This document shows positions 49,486-62,029 of a stretch of 64,000 nt of DNA, one piece after another. The stretch spans positions 558,001 to 622,000 of the forward strand of contig BGZK01000188.1 in NCBI GenBank assembly GCA_005406025.1. Direction: 5' to 3'. The notes under the pieces were generated by a model. It searched no databases. It saw nothing but the letters and a program-made list of their open reading frames with translations, and was not told the DNA's origin. Position 1 is the first letter of the stretch. Each line of letters begins with the position of its first letter. The position numbers and the translations under genes were made by a program. This stretch comes from Eumeta japonica (taxonomy: Eukaryota > Arthropoda > Insecta > Lepidoptera > Psychidae).

Positions 49486-50829
49486 CATAACTCCATGATT
49501 GTTGCGCATCAAAAGACGTGCTGACTAGGTTTGCTATGTTAAATTGATTTTAAGTCGATTTTAAGTTGAAGACTATGCTGTGTCTCCACCAAGAATATCT
49601 GTACCAGGCGAAGCGGAGGGGATAAACCTACAACCCCGCACGTCGCCGCGGAGCGCTCACTCTTGGCACACACATCGGCCAATGCAGTCGCTTCTATAAT
49701 TATAGTCGCCAATTATGAGTTCAATTTTGTAATCCTTATATAAATTAATTTGTGGGAAAATTGCATTTTTAGGATTCTCCAGCCGCAGTCTTCGTAATTC
49801 CCACGCGCCCACGGGCCGCGCCCCGTGCCACGGCTAGGCCGAGCACGTGACGAAAGGGTTATGCGATGTATTATTGTTAAATAATTTATATAGGCACTTA
49901 CCTACAAATGACGCTTGATGTTGTCAGTGATGTAAAGATCACCATAAATATTATTACATTAGTCTCTGAATTTCCACGTGTTCCACATACCTCTAAACAA
50001 ACAAGGAAAACTAAGACAAATTATCGCGTAAACGATAAAATGTTACTTCGTGGGCTCACAGGTTGTTGACTGTCAGGGTAAGTTTTATTATAAAGTTTTA
50101 GAGCCACAGCGATGTCACCTCTGCAAACTCCCCAAGATAAACCATGTTTGCATATACGATAGCAGTTAAAAAGGCATTGTTACTAAGCACTTCAATATTA
50201 ATTACACACAGTTTTAGTTTCAAGAACGTCAATATCGTAAACAAATCGCGCTTTATAACGAAATATTTAAACTTCTAAAGCTGCGCGTCAGGTCGTTAAC
50301 CGCGTACAGATGTGCGTACGCGCGACGTACTTGCTAGACATTGACTGCCGGCGCCCGCCGCAAGCGAGCCTCGGATGAGCAGTGGGCGGGTTCGGACGCG
50401 TGAATAGTGTTACTAAACGCCTAAGGCTTGTACTTCGTACGTTTACGTTTACGTTCTGAGATGTTTTTCTCAGAAACGGCTACTTCAATGATTATGGTTT
50501 TTTTTGGGAGTCATCCTAAAAAAAATATTGAATATTTGCGGAAAGAAGCATTATCGATTCCATACAGTATACAAGACGCTCCTGATGTTTTCCGGTAATT
50601 TCTATAAATAACAATACCAATACCAATTTGATAAGTAATATATAATAAGAAATGGTTAAAATGAAAAAAAATATTTTATTATTTTTTATTACTTTATTTA
50701 TTAAAAGTATTTTATTGTCTGTTCATCTCGCTTACAGTTAATTTTGTCACTGTAAAATTTATTTAATTATCCGATTTTTCATTAATTAATTAGCTAATTA
50801 TTTTGTTAATTGTTAAAGTCACTCGTTGT
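49486..50829. other. Intergenic with a GC-rich patch
   Basis: GC-rich stretches near 49600-49680, 49780-49860 and 50280-50410 stand out from the AT-rich background, but I see no frame, RNA gene or repeat partner in them. Confidence 0.4.
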
Positions 50830-51890
50830 GTTGATTATTTACTTGTTCATTGTTACGCAAATGCAGCTGTAGTTGTTCTTGAGTACCAACGAAAATATCT
50901 TAATTACGGAGTACCCGATATATACATGTTTCTTAATGTGAGCAAATAAATAACTATTTCGTTTTGATGCATAATATAAGTATCAACTGTTGGATTAAGA
51001 TTTTAATTTTTTAATGGTTTCATGATTATTTTCAGTTACTAAAAGTTATTAATTTAACAATGCATCATGAAACCAGGACCATGAACCTGATTATTGAAGG
51101 TCCAACTTTATCTACAATGAACAAGACGCTCGTGTGGCGACTCTTGAAAAAATATGGTTCACATACATACCATTACCGACAAGCACAAGGACTGCTATTC
51201 ATTGAGAATCTAGCGAGAATAACTGTTTGCCAAAGATCAAATGAACGTCTTCAAAGAGAGCCAACATTTTTTAGAAAAAAATTGTAGGTCGACGAAGCAT
51301 AGCTTATGAAAGTAGGATTATTTAACTTAAAAACCTTCACCAGTAGCTTCCAGAAAATCTAAAAGCTCTATGGGAAGCTTCACATCAGAGGCAATTCAAA
51401 ATAAACATGTGAGTTGGCATCTTCAAAACAATTTAATAGGTCTAGTAGAAATAACACATCACCTAAAATTATTAAACACTTAAACACTTAAAATTATTTA
51501 TCGTTTTTGAGGACAATAAGCGATTTGGATTTTTTGAAGACAGAGACCTACAAACATTACAAAGTATTTGGATACAACAGGATAGCGCTTCATTGCGCCC
51601 CGAGTCTGAGACGCGTGCATATCTCGACCCTACACAACCACGACGATGGATCGGCCGAAGGAGTTCTGTCTTAGCGTGTTCGGCCAGGTCCTCAGATTAG
51701 ACCTCTTTGGATTTTTATGTATGCGAGACACTAAAAAACACATTCTTCTCTAATCCCATCGAGTCAGTTATTGGTTAAAATCCAAGAAGCTGCCACAGAA
51801 ATGCAAAACATGACCGTAAATTTAAATAGTCAGATAAGAACTAGGTTGAGTTTATGCACAGAAAATGAAGGAGGCCATTCGAAGCTTATA
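50830..51890 (+). pseudogene. DDE transposase fossil, Tc1/mariner-IS630 superfamily
   Basis: Frames in order read ANAAVVVLEYQRKYLNYGVP (N-terminal HTH), then LVWRLLKKYGSHTYHYRQAQ, a VDEA remnant and IWIQQDSAS. These are followed by YLDPTQPRRWIGRRSSV and LDFYVCETLKN, matching the DEA, QQD and SPDLTPLDF blocks of this transposase group. There are many stops and frame shifts. The second Asp block reads QQDSASLR instead of the expected aromatic or histidine-rich continuation. No inverted repeats were found. The 75-codon open frame at 51060-51287 is part of this fossil, not a gene. Confidence 0.75.
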
Positions 51891-54800
51891 TTTTGTGAAC
51901 CTTTTTATCTTTTATTAAAATTGTCTTTTATTTTATTAACATAACGTTATTCTTAAGATATAAATAAGTCCCGTAAACCACAGGAACTATTTTTTTAAAG
52001 GTTGCACCTTGATTGAGGGTATGAAGGTTCGTACCCTTTTATAATGAACGAGGTGTAATTCTTGCCTGTCCGACGCGGCGATGTTGTCGCTTATGTACCG
52101 TACACGTACCACTAAAATTCTTTTATTTTGTATGAAAAAATTAAAGCTTTAACAAAGTATTTTGAGGTATACGTTCCATGACAAGTTTTGGTGTACATCA
52201 TTTGCCAAAGTTAACAGAAAACGACAGAAGCACCATGTAGGTACAAAATTATGGAGTTCATTTTTTCTACGCGGGCAGAGCCGCGGACGGAAGCGAGTCC
52301 TAATACAATTTAAGTAATAATTTTTGTACCAATGTTCGGAAGCATTTTCTTTTTTTTCGAAATTAAATTTATTTATTGCTAAAATCAACGGAATCCTAAA
52401 AAAATACACACAGACCAAAGTGTAAATCAATGCAGTAGATCCATTATCAGCGTTGTATATTTTATCGCGCTTACGTTTCTTGACATGGAACTACCGATAT
52501 GGCCTCGATAAAATCTTTTATCCAAATGCTACTTTATCGCAGTTTGATAAATCTTAAGCCCCTTGTTCCGAGAGATTTTCGCATTTTTTCCCACGGGTAA
52601 AGGGAATTTCCCCATTTTTTTCGGATAGATAGACTCGATACAATCTCGTCCAACCACACGTGCGGTCAAAAATTGCGTTTTTCGGACAACTTCCGTAAAT
52701 AGATTCGATAACAAAGTTGTCGATCGCTTTATCAGAGGTCGTACTATCATCAAATGTAATCTCTTAATACCAATTTTCGTACCTAGCTTTTTCTCAATTT
52801 TCTAAGTCTATGTTGACAGTTGCATTACAGACGATCACGTCGATAAGGTTTTTGAAAAAAATGCAACACGGTCGCGTTTTTGAAATTGCTGAAAATCTTA
52901 ATTTTAGATTTACGTAACTAGATAGTTATCACGTGTCACCGTTTGTATTTTCCGATAGCGTTCCGTCATCTAGATAATGACGTCTAACGTCGAGTGTTTT
53001 CTGTGTACAAGTAAAAAAAATTGCACTCCGGGAGTGCCGGCAGAAGTGAAAACTTAAACATGAACGTTGTGCATTTTTGAATATTTTGGAATCGGTAGGG
53101 AGTAATTTCGCACAAATTGTTTTATTTATCAGTATAAAAGTACTATCATTTATGTGGTAAAATACAATATTCATTTATTATGCTATCGTAGACAAACATG
53201 ACAATTTATATTACATAAAAAAAATTTAGCACTACAGAATTATTATAATTATTTTACATCAAAAAGTTTATTTCTCAGAAAAATCAACTTTCATCCATAA
53301 TTTCAACGAATCTTTCGCAATCATCATTACCAGCATCATCATCGCCAATCTCTAAAACTGATATGATAGGTCTATGGCAGTTGAAAGTAAGAAACGAACA
53401 ATTTTGATTCGAATCTATTTAAATGTCTTATAAAGGCCGAATCAATCAATGGTAGTTTTGTATTTCCTTGTACTAAGATTGTGATCATTTGACATCTATA
53501 ACCCAAATTCATTATTTTAAAATTCAATTAATGGTTGGTTTTTATCGTCTGCAAAGTTTATGTTGAAATCTCCACTAAAAATCATTGGCAAATCATTAAA
53601 CCTTTTCCCAAAAAATCAGCTGTCTGCTACATTCAAACTCATAATATATTTTATATACATATAAAAATATATTTTAGAGTCTAAAGTAATATATTTTAAT
53701 CTATGCATAGATATAGACAATAATAATTTGATCTTGAATAAAATTAAATGTTAGATTGAAAAACTGGCCCTGAAGATTACGAAATTCGATTTTTACAATT
53801 GATTGTTACAATTTCGATTGTTCAAATATAAAGTGGATTGAGGAAAAAAACTGTTTTTTTCCGTAAAGTTAGTCGAATTTTCGATTAATCGATTGTTTGA
53901 AAACTATTAAAAGGTGGGATCGATTGTATAGCTTAGATTGTACTCGATTGTAAAAAATCGAATATTAGGATTCGATTGTTACAACCCTACTGAGAATGCC
54001 CGTATGTAGCAGGCTGTAGTACAAGCTATTACCCCCTCTCCATCCGTCTTACGCTTTTTCGATCAGGCTACGGATCTGACGCGAGTTTAACCATTTTTAC
54101 CCATCTAAAAAAAGTGCCAAGCGCCGCTAAAGAAGGTTTCACTTCAAAAACATGTGTTATGTTCCACTTTCATCTGTATGAAGAACTAGAATTGAATTTT
54201 TCTGTCTTTTTGTCTAATGTGTAGAATTCAAAATTTTCATATACTTAATTGTTGAATTCTATACATTAAACGATACTATATAGAAAAGAACGCACTTTAG
54301 TTAAATTACTCAATCTTTAAGACAGACGTTTAGTATAGTCAAAAAATATGAATGAACGGTTTCGTTCCTTGAATTTCTAAATGGAGTTACACCTAAATTT
54401 AAAGCATAAGTTTTGTCACACTTGGCTGTAGCACGAAAATGGGACTGCTTGACCAGTGCGATATGACACATCTTACTCTTTCTCTCTCACAGAATACAAA
54501 CGTAAAGTAGCAGCTTACGCGGGTGCATCTCGCTAAGTGAACGAGAGTTCCGGTGGCCCACTCCTACTTCCATCAAATATCCTATTCCTTTTTAAAAGGC
54601 TGGCAATTCACTAGTGACTCCTCTGGCGTTAACAAATGTCCATGGGCGGCAGTAATCACCTACTCTGTGATGACTCGCATGCTCATTTGCCCGTAACGCC
54701 ATTAAAGAATACAAAGGAAATTACAAAAGGGAAAAGGGGTAAAATAATTGTGTTGGTCTAACGTTGTATAGCTGCAAAATTTTAATAATAGTTAAAATAT

Positions 54801-55499
54801 TTTAATTTTATAATAATTAAGTAATAAATAATGCATTAAAATATTAAGACGAAATATCATTTTCCTGCTCAAAGTAAGCCATCATTCTGTAAAACTAAGC
54901 ACTAAATGTTATTTCAAGTTACTTTTAAAAATACTATATTTTTATATGACATCGTTAGTCACTCAATAAAAAATACTGATATAGTGAAACTGTACTGAAG
55001 CTGAACGCCTAACATAAGAAAACCAATCATTACGTACTCATCACACTTTTGCCATTGACAAATATTCAGGCGCAACAATTATTTTGTAGTTGTGTCACGT
55101 GGGTTCGTAGCAATCTTATGAAATCTATATTTCACAATAAAGCGTAATATGCAGCCTTCTAAATGAAATCACTAGGTTTTTTACAGCTCGTAGATATTGT
55201 AACGCGTAGTGCGTCAGTAATTCACCGATATCAGTTGTTTTTGAACACGGATATTTATGTAATCATAATTTACTACGCGTTTAGTTAAGTTAGAAAACCC
55301 AGTGCCAGGAAAATTTGTAAAACGTTTGACCCTGCAGGTCATCCCTGAAACTTCTAACTAGCTTCGAGCTCAAAATATTTGAAAATAAAGGAGCAGTAAA
55401 TTATTGAGTTTATAATGCTTAAAGACAGAATTTATTGCTTTTTCAAGCACTCTTAGCTTAAAAATATAGTTTTAGTATGTCTTGAGCTCTTCGAGTTCA
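51891..55499. other. Intergenic, mostly unrecognised
   Basis: Apart from the repeat tail at 54590-54715 there are weak minus-strand frames. Near 53290-53360 one reads VLEIGDDDAGNDDCERFVEI then MDES and a stop, an acidic tail that could end a transposase-derived frame. Support is low. Confidence 0.35.
54590..54715 (+). repeat. Lepidopteran dispersed repeat tail, copy 2
   Basis: AAAAGGCTGGCAATTCACTA, GTCCATGGGCGGCAGTAATC and GCTCATTTGCCCGTAACGCC form the same family as 24575-24695. It supports the lepidopteran origin of the window. Confidence 0.6.
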
Positions 55500-56300
55500 A
55501 AGACCTTTATTTATTAAACCGCTTTTTTTTTTTAACTACGATATATTTTAAGCGCGTTTTCGATTTAGATCTACTTTATGGCATTCGATGTGGTCTTATC
55601 AACGGGAAACATCACGGAGCACCAAACAACAATCCATCAAAAATTACACATGCTATTTTCAAAAAACCCTTTCCTTCATATTTTCCAATAATGATATATC
55701 TCGAGCGATCCCATAATTTGAATTTGATTTTGTAATTTATCGATCAAACATAACTCGGAAAATGGACAAAATAGATTCCTAGGATCCTAAAACGACAAGA
55801 TTTGCTGAAATCTCTATCTTCAAAAATCGGGCTAAAAATGTTTTCTTACCAATTTATGAAAATGATTCAAGTTTCATAATGGGAAGTTAGAGAACTCATT
55901 TTTTAAATATTTCAACTACGATATCTTGTTATCAAGTTATTCGATTTTGATGTGCTTCGTGGCATTTGACGTTATTTTATAAGAAAAAAAAGATCTTAGT
56001 ACACAACATCAATCCAACAGGAACATGTCACATTATATTAAAAAAACCCTTTTTTTAATTTATCATTAATGATATTTCTTGAAAGAATTCAACGATTTTG
56101 ATGGATTTTAAAACAATTCACTTTGCTTTTTAAAGAAAATAGCTAGTAAGATTTTGAAATTTATTGGTAGAGGAGTATACAAAACATTCTAAAAAAAAAC
56201 ACTCAAAAAGTTTTTTCAACGATTTCTTTTGAATAAATCAATTGATTTCTATGCAGTTGATGCAAGTGTTGGAGAAAAAAGCTAATTAGATTGTGGTATC
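55500..56300. repeat. Two or three diverged units of about 375 bp
   Basis: AACTACGATATATTTTAAGC and TTATGGCATTCGATGTGGTC near 55535-55595 recur as AACTACGATATCTTGTTATC and CGTGGCATTTGACGTTATTT near 55914-55978, each followed by a run of A and CCCTTT, then AATAATGATAT or TTAATGATAT. A weaker third unit starts near 56220. Confidence 0.6.
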
Positions 56301-56861
56301 GATAGGTAAATTACTTTAAAAGATACTTCAAAAAAACATTTTTTTTTTTTTTGAATACTTTATTTTTGAGTTTTCTCAAGATCTGCGAAATTAATTAAAA
56401 ATTCAGAACTTTACGTTAAATGGACCCCTTACGAATGTCGTAAACTATGTTTTGATCGGTTGATCCGTTTAAAAGTTGTGAGACGTTTAAATACACACAT
56501 ACACTCATACAACCCCTCACACCATAGACGCACCATATTTGACGTTTTTTAATTTTTTAGATTTATCTGTTTGGATAAATGTTAAAATAATTCCATATTC
56601 TTATTTTACTCCTTTTGGACGTCAGTATCAATAATCAGTTGAAGAATCATTGGTTTAGATTAATCAAATTGATATCTATTTTAAAATTAGGTGTCCATAT
56701 TTCTCAAACAGGTCTTACGGATACAAATTTATTATTATTTTTTTTTTTTTGTTTATTCTGCTCAATACAGAAATCTGTTTGGGGACATTTAGCTGCTATC
56801 TTTGTTTGACAGGTGTCTGTATCTGTCTTATTTTCAGTGAGGAAAATCCCATTGGCCTCTC

Positions 56862-59600
56862 TCACCATTTCTTTGTAAATCTTAGTGATAGATTTGGTAC
56901 ACTATTCCTCCTCAGTCTAATGTGTTGTGTACTTCCAGTACCTGACAATTCGGAAGCTAGAGTATTAACGTGTTTGGCTAGTTTGAGTTGATAGCTTAGG
57001 CTACGTATGGCGATTTCTTGCTTAACGGTTTTAAGCCTTAGGTCTTGCAAAATATACTTATTTTGGATGCATTTTGGTATGTTGAACATAGATCGGATAG
57101 CTTTAGTTTGAACCCTTTCTAGGATCTCTATGTTGCTGTTACTTGCTGTCCCCCAGAGCTCAATACCATAAGTCCAAATTGGTTTTAATATTGACTTGTA
57201 AATTGCCATTTTGCTTTCGTTGTTTAACTGTGACTTCCACCGATCAACCAATACATTTCTCGTAGCTTTGTGCCCAAACATTTTCTTTTACTCCATATGT
57301 GCTTTTCCAAATTAATCTCCTGTCAAGGTGTATACCCAGGTACTTAGCAGCGTCACTGTGAGGGATCTGTTCTCCGTTTAGTGTAATTGGCAGACAGTCG
57401 CCTTTCCTTAGGGTAAAGGTAACATGTGCAGATTTACTCCGGTTGGCTTTTATTCTACAAGTCTTCATCCATTGTTCCACTTCAGTTATGTGCTTTTGTA
57501 AATTTGATGAAGAAATAGCTGCATTTTCGTGTACAGACATTATTGCTGTGTCGTCTGCGTATGTAGCGATGAAAGTTTTGTTGTCTGTAGGAATGTCGGC
57601 TGTGAATATGAGATACAGCACTGGTCCCAGGATGCTACCCTGAGGTACACCTGACCTGATTTTGTACAAGTCTGATGTTATATTATTTAATTTGACTTCA
57701 AAGCACCTTTCACTCAAATAGCTCTTCATTATGAAGTAGAAGGAATGTTGCAAGTAATTTTTAATCTTAAACAAAAGACCGTCATGCCACACCCTGTCAA
57801 AAGCCTGACTTATGTCCAGTAAAACCGCTGAGCAATATTTTTTGGTTTCCAGTGTATGGCTGATAGTGTCTGTAAGCCTGTGTATCTATTCAATGGTGGC
57901 ATATTTTTGTCTGAAGCCGGTGCTCAGGTAGTATGGTATCCAAATGAGAACGCAATCTGTTTAGGATAACCCTTTCAAATAGTTTGCCGATCAGAGGGAG
58001 AAGACTAATTGGTCTGTAGGATGACACTTCCTCTATCTGTTTGCCAGGTTTGAAGATCATTACAACCTGAGCAAGTTTCCACTGAGTTGGATAGTGACAG
58101 AGTCTTAAGCACGCGTTAAAAAGTATTACCAGGAATATTATGCCTTTTTTTGGTAAATTACTGAGCAGTGTAGAGTCTAACAGATCGTAGCCTGGAGCCT
58201 TCTTTTGGAAGCGCTTTAATTTCTCCAGCAATCTCTGCAAGTTTTACCGCTTTTAAGGGAAAGCATAACTGATTTGGTGATTGCAGGTAGCTTGCGATTT
58301 CATCATCCTTTGCAAGATCATTACTAGTCAGAGGTGTAAAGACTTCGTGTAGATGCTCGGCAAAAGCAGTTGCCTTGTCATAGTCAGATCTAGCCCAGGC
58401 TCCCTCTTGTCTCCTCAAAGGTGGAACATGATTTTAGGTCGTTTGAAGTTTTCGTCGCACGCCATAGCGAATAGTTAGTGTCTTTATCAGCAGTGAGGTG
58501 GGACAGATGACTTTGAAGGCAAGAGTTCTCATGTTCTTTTATCATGTCTTTGAGTTGTTTTGTTGCTTTATTTAATCTAGTTTTATCGATAGGATACCTA
58601 GTTCTGTGCCACTCACTTCTCAATTTGCGTCTTTCTCGAACCTTCTCGACAATGCTCCTAGGATAATCCTTTTGTTTGACCTTCACTATTCGCTTTTTAG
58701 GTTTTGGTGTGGATGTAAAGGCCGCCGTGTGTATAATACTATTAAACTTTTCGATGCTGGTCTCAATGTCATCATTAGTTTTAAGTCTAATATTTAGATC
58801 CACTTTGCCAGAGATAATTTCTCGGAACAAATTCCAATTTGTATTTTTGTTATAGGTATAGTCCGGTGATTCAATGGGAACTACATGTTTGAACAGGTTT
58901 AGGATAACTGGTGTATGATCCGACGACAGATCCTCACATTTTTCAATCTTTAGGTAGTGTTGTCCGACATTTTTAGTAATATAAAAATCCAGTAAGTCCG
59001 GTATTTTATTTAAGTCTGTGGGCCAGTAAGTTGGCTCGCCATGTGATATGCTTTCCAAGTTGAGGTTTTTGTTAGCTTTGTAGAGTTGCCGGCCGCGAGG
59101 ATTGATCAGTCTTGATCCCCAATAGTTGTGCTTCGCGTTCCAGTCATCTCCATAAATAAATACTGGACCCAGCTGTTTGAAGAACTGTTCAAATTCTTCG
59201 GCTGTTATTGAATGACGTGGTGGGCAATAAACTGCAGCTACTGTTGTCTCACCATGTTTGTGTTGAATTTTGATTGATGTTGCCTGAATTTTCTCTGTTT
59301 TGTATGGCTGAAGAGTAATGTTTGATATTATTTCTCAGTATTACAGCCGTCCCGCCATGACAGTTACCAGAAGGGTGTTCAGTCCTATAGATTGTGTAAT
59401 TATAGAAGCTTATGTGTGATCTCTCAGTAAGTCTTGTTTCCGATATCAAGGCGATGTCTATCTTTTCAGTGCACATAAATAGTTCAAGTTCTTGCCTCCT
59501 ATCAGTTAACCCATTGGCATTCCAGGTGATGAAACGGATGTTTAGTCCCTCTGTGGAGCTAATCTTGTGATTAGTTTGATAATTTGATCCATCATGTTGT
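56862..59600 (-). pseudogene. LINE ORF2 (apurinic-type endonuclease and reverse transcriptase), frameshifted
   Basis: The endonuclease part has IDIALISETRLTERSHISFY, NCHGGTAVILRNNIKH and, in another frame, IYGDDWNAKHNYWG, then SDHTPVILNL. The reverse transcriptase has SSYRPISLLPLIGKLFERVI, SGVPQGSILGPVLY and ATYADDTAIMS, which carries the catalytic Asp pair. The C-terminus has SILKPIWTYGIELWGTAS and ends TKKW then a stop at 56862. Frame breaks lie near 59320, 59050, 58400, 58220, 57890 and 57280. Confidence 0.92.
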
Positions 59601-59667
59601 CTATCATGTCTTTCATGATTGCTTTGAACTTGTTGAACATTGTATCCAATAAGCTTGTGATGTTATC

Positions 59668-60956
59668 CTATGGGCCTGGTTCAGCTATTGTGGCATTGAT
59701 TGCTTGTTTTTTAAAGTTGTTTTGCCTGTTTTTCAGTATGTCACTGTAGGTAGTACTTGGGCGGGGCGTTGGTTTAGCATTTTCATTGATGCTCTGTTGT
59801 TGCTGCGTGGCTTTGTGTAGCTGTTGTTTGGTTTGTCTAGACTTAGGTTCTGTTTTAAAGATTTTATTTTTGTATTGCATGTATTTAATGCAACCCTTAT
59901 AGCTTACAGGGTGTTTGCCTTTGCAGTTAGCACATGTTGCTTCTGTTTCAGAGGGCTTTACACACGATGTTGTTGAGTGTTCATCCCCACATTTAACACA
60001 TCTGAAAGGCCTGAAGCATTGATTTTTGGAGTGTCCGAATCTTTGACATCTCTTACATTGCAACACCTCTTTTTTCTTATATGGAGCTTCAATGTAGACT
60101 TTAACATGGTTAATGTGTTTTATGTTAAAAATGTCCTTGTTGTTTGTTCGCGGTTCTAGGTCTACGAAGAGAGAGCTTCTCTTTCGTTGTACGATGTAAC
60201 ATTAACAATTTGCCGCACCTCGTGTCCCTTGCTGTTAAGTTCAGCTTTAATCATTGTAGTATCTTCTGTAGCATGTAGTCCTCTGATGACTACTCTGTAC
60301 GCCTTTCGTTTTAAGTTTGTAGGTATAGTGGTTTATGCTATTATCAATCAGATTATCCCTGATAGCTTTATATGTCTCTATGTCTGTGGGCATAAGTTTA
60401 ATTATGTCCAGACCTTAGTGTAGTCATTGTAAATGTTGTGGCACCTGCCACTTTGTTAAGAGATCTCGAAGAGGTGTCACATCAACCACACCACAAAGAT
60501 TGGTTCGGGTTTTGGTGTATATTCCTTATTTTTGTTTTCAATAATGGGGCCATCATCATTGAGGATTTCGAATCTGTTATGTACAGGAACTGAGTAGTTA
60601 GTTCTTTTGTTTGCTGACTGTAAAGTTTTACTTTCGGTTGGACTCTCATTTCTTTTACGCTTACTTTTAGGTACTCTGTCTCGTTGCCATTCCTGGTTTG
60701 TCCGAGCTCCCATTTGCTTTTCAGTTGTGTTATTCTGACCAACATAAGTATTTTGCAATGGGCTTGGTTGGAGAGTGTTGAGATTACTTTCATGTTCTAG
60801 TTGTTGAACACTGCTGCTGCAGTCACTAAGTGACAAGGATCTCTGTCTAGCTTCGAAGAGGCCTTTGTGGAAGTGTTGTTGTGTGTAGGTTTTTGGTTTT
60901 ATTTGTAGACATCTGTTTTTGTTCCCACGAGTAAGGACGATAGGGTGGTCACTCAT
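59668..60956 (-). pseudogene. LINE ORF1 (gag-like, CCHC zinc knuckles), frameshifted
   Basis: It starts MSDHPIVLTRGNKNRC, a polar, Gln- and Ser-rich N-terminus. The frame is lost near 60490. The C-terminal part (60066-59668) has CKRCQRFGHSKNQC, CVKCGDEHSTTSC and CANCKGKHPVSYKGC, three zinc knuckles typical of Jockey gag that bind the element RNA. It ends at a stop just before ORF2. Confidence 0.88.
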
Positions 60957-61756
60957 AGGGAGACATAGGGAGAGGGCCTCCTATGAGAAGGCTATATACA
61001 GGTTCACCAGGGTTGGCGCTAGTGACTGAATAATCCCTCAGCCATTCATCCTCTTGGCGCGGTCCCGGACGGATACAAATGGTTCAAAAACTTCACAGTG
61101 GTTCTAAGTACCTTGTCAAACGACACCTCACTACATTTTACGGACAAACTATTTCTGAAGCTCTTAATTTTGTGTCAAAAGAGGGATAACAAACATTTTG
61201 TGATATAAGAAAATGCATAAAAAATTGCATATTTTCTTTTCGTTTGTACGCCCGCCATTTTTTTATGATAACAATATAGGTACTTATAATAAGTAGAATA
61301 CAACTGGAGAATACCTAATTTGTCTTATATCACATATTTGTGCGAATATGTTCCAATTCATCCTGTTTTCGACATTAAATGTGATGTATTTGAATTCGAT
61401 ATTTATGACTATAGATCAGATGGTCTATATTTTTAGCTCCAAAAGCTAAATTGAAAAGAAAACATAAAACATACCTAGTATATGAATTGTCACGCATTAA
61501 GTATCTAGATGCACGACACGTATAGTAGTACCATCTGAAGTTCGTTACATAGGGCCATTTGTTTTTGAGAACCAATGGCGAACCAGACAACGCGATCACT
61601 TCAAAATTCTACTATATGGCATAAATAAAGCAACGTGTACATTTTTTTACCACGATCTTAAACTTTGTTTGTTTGTTTTTTGCCTTTGATAGGTCAAAGA
61701 CAAAATTGACATCGTAATAGACGCTTGCTTGCAACATGCATTAACATGCAGCATGC

Positions 61757-61937
61757 ACGTCTACTATGGATTTCCGCGAATTAACACCTCATACAATACA
61801 ATATTTAAAAACGGCAAGTCTAGCTGAACAGGTGAAATTATATATTAGATTGACCAAATTACACCGGTTAGCAGCCCAAAATGTTTGGTTTACGTCTACT
61901 ATGGATTTCCGCGAATTAACACCTCATACAATACAAT
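61757..61937. repeat. Perfect 46-bp direct repeat, 135 bp apart
   Basis: The 46-bp segment at 61757-61802 recurs exactly at 61892-61937 (it contains TGGATTTCCGCGAATTAACA). TGACATCGTAAT also occurs on both sides, near 61707 and 61937. Perfect identity in otherwise decayed DNA points to a recent event. Confidence 0.95.
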
Positions 61938-61939
61938 GA
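61766..61939 (+). CDS. 57-residue ORF with the same 12 residues at both ends, unrecognised
   Basis: It reads MDFRELTPHTIQYLKTASLA, then EQVKLYIRLTKLHRLAAQNV and a C-terminus that repeats MDFRELTPHTIQ before TGA. The composition is that of an ordinary helical protein, unlike most random frames in this AT-rich DNA. The repeat arises because the 46-bp direct repeat lies in the same frame at both ends. It sits between LINE and mariner debris and may be a transposon or captured-exon piece. I do not recognise the family and there is no evidence of expression. Confidence 0.35.
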   Translation: MDFRELTPHTIQYLKTASLAEQVKLYIRLTKLHRLAAQNVWFTSTMDFRELTPHTIQ

Positions 61940-62029
61940 CATCGTAATGGTTAGGCCACATTGAAAATAATTACTATTAATGGTCAAAAATGAATGTATT
62001 GTTTTTCAAAATATTCTGCATTAGCATAA

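Larger units (their letters stand above)
56717..61080 (-). mobile_element. Jockey-clade LINE with perfect 12-bp target-site duplication
   Basis: The element body is 56729-61068 (4340 bp), read on the minus strand. ACGGATACAAAT occurs exactly at 56717-56728 and 61069-61080 as the target-site duplication. The 5' end is GC-rich (CCGGGACCGCGCC). The 3' end is an A-run followed by TAA repeats, against the left duplication. ORF1 (gag with zinc knuckles) precedes ORF2 (endonuclease and reverse transcriptase). At least six frame shifts make it inactive. The exact duplication and full length suggest a fairly recent insertion that decayed by indels. Confidence 0.93.
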
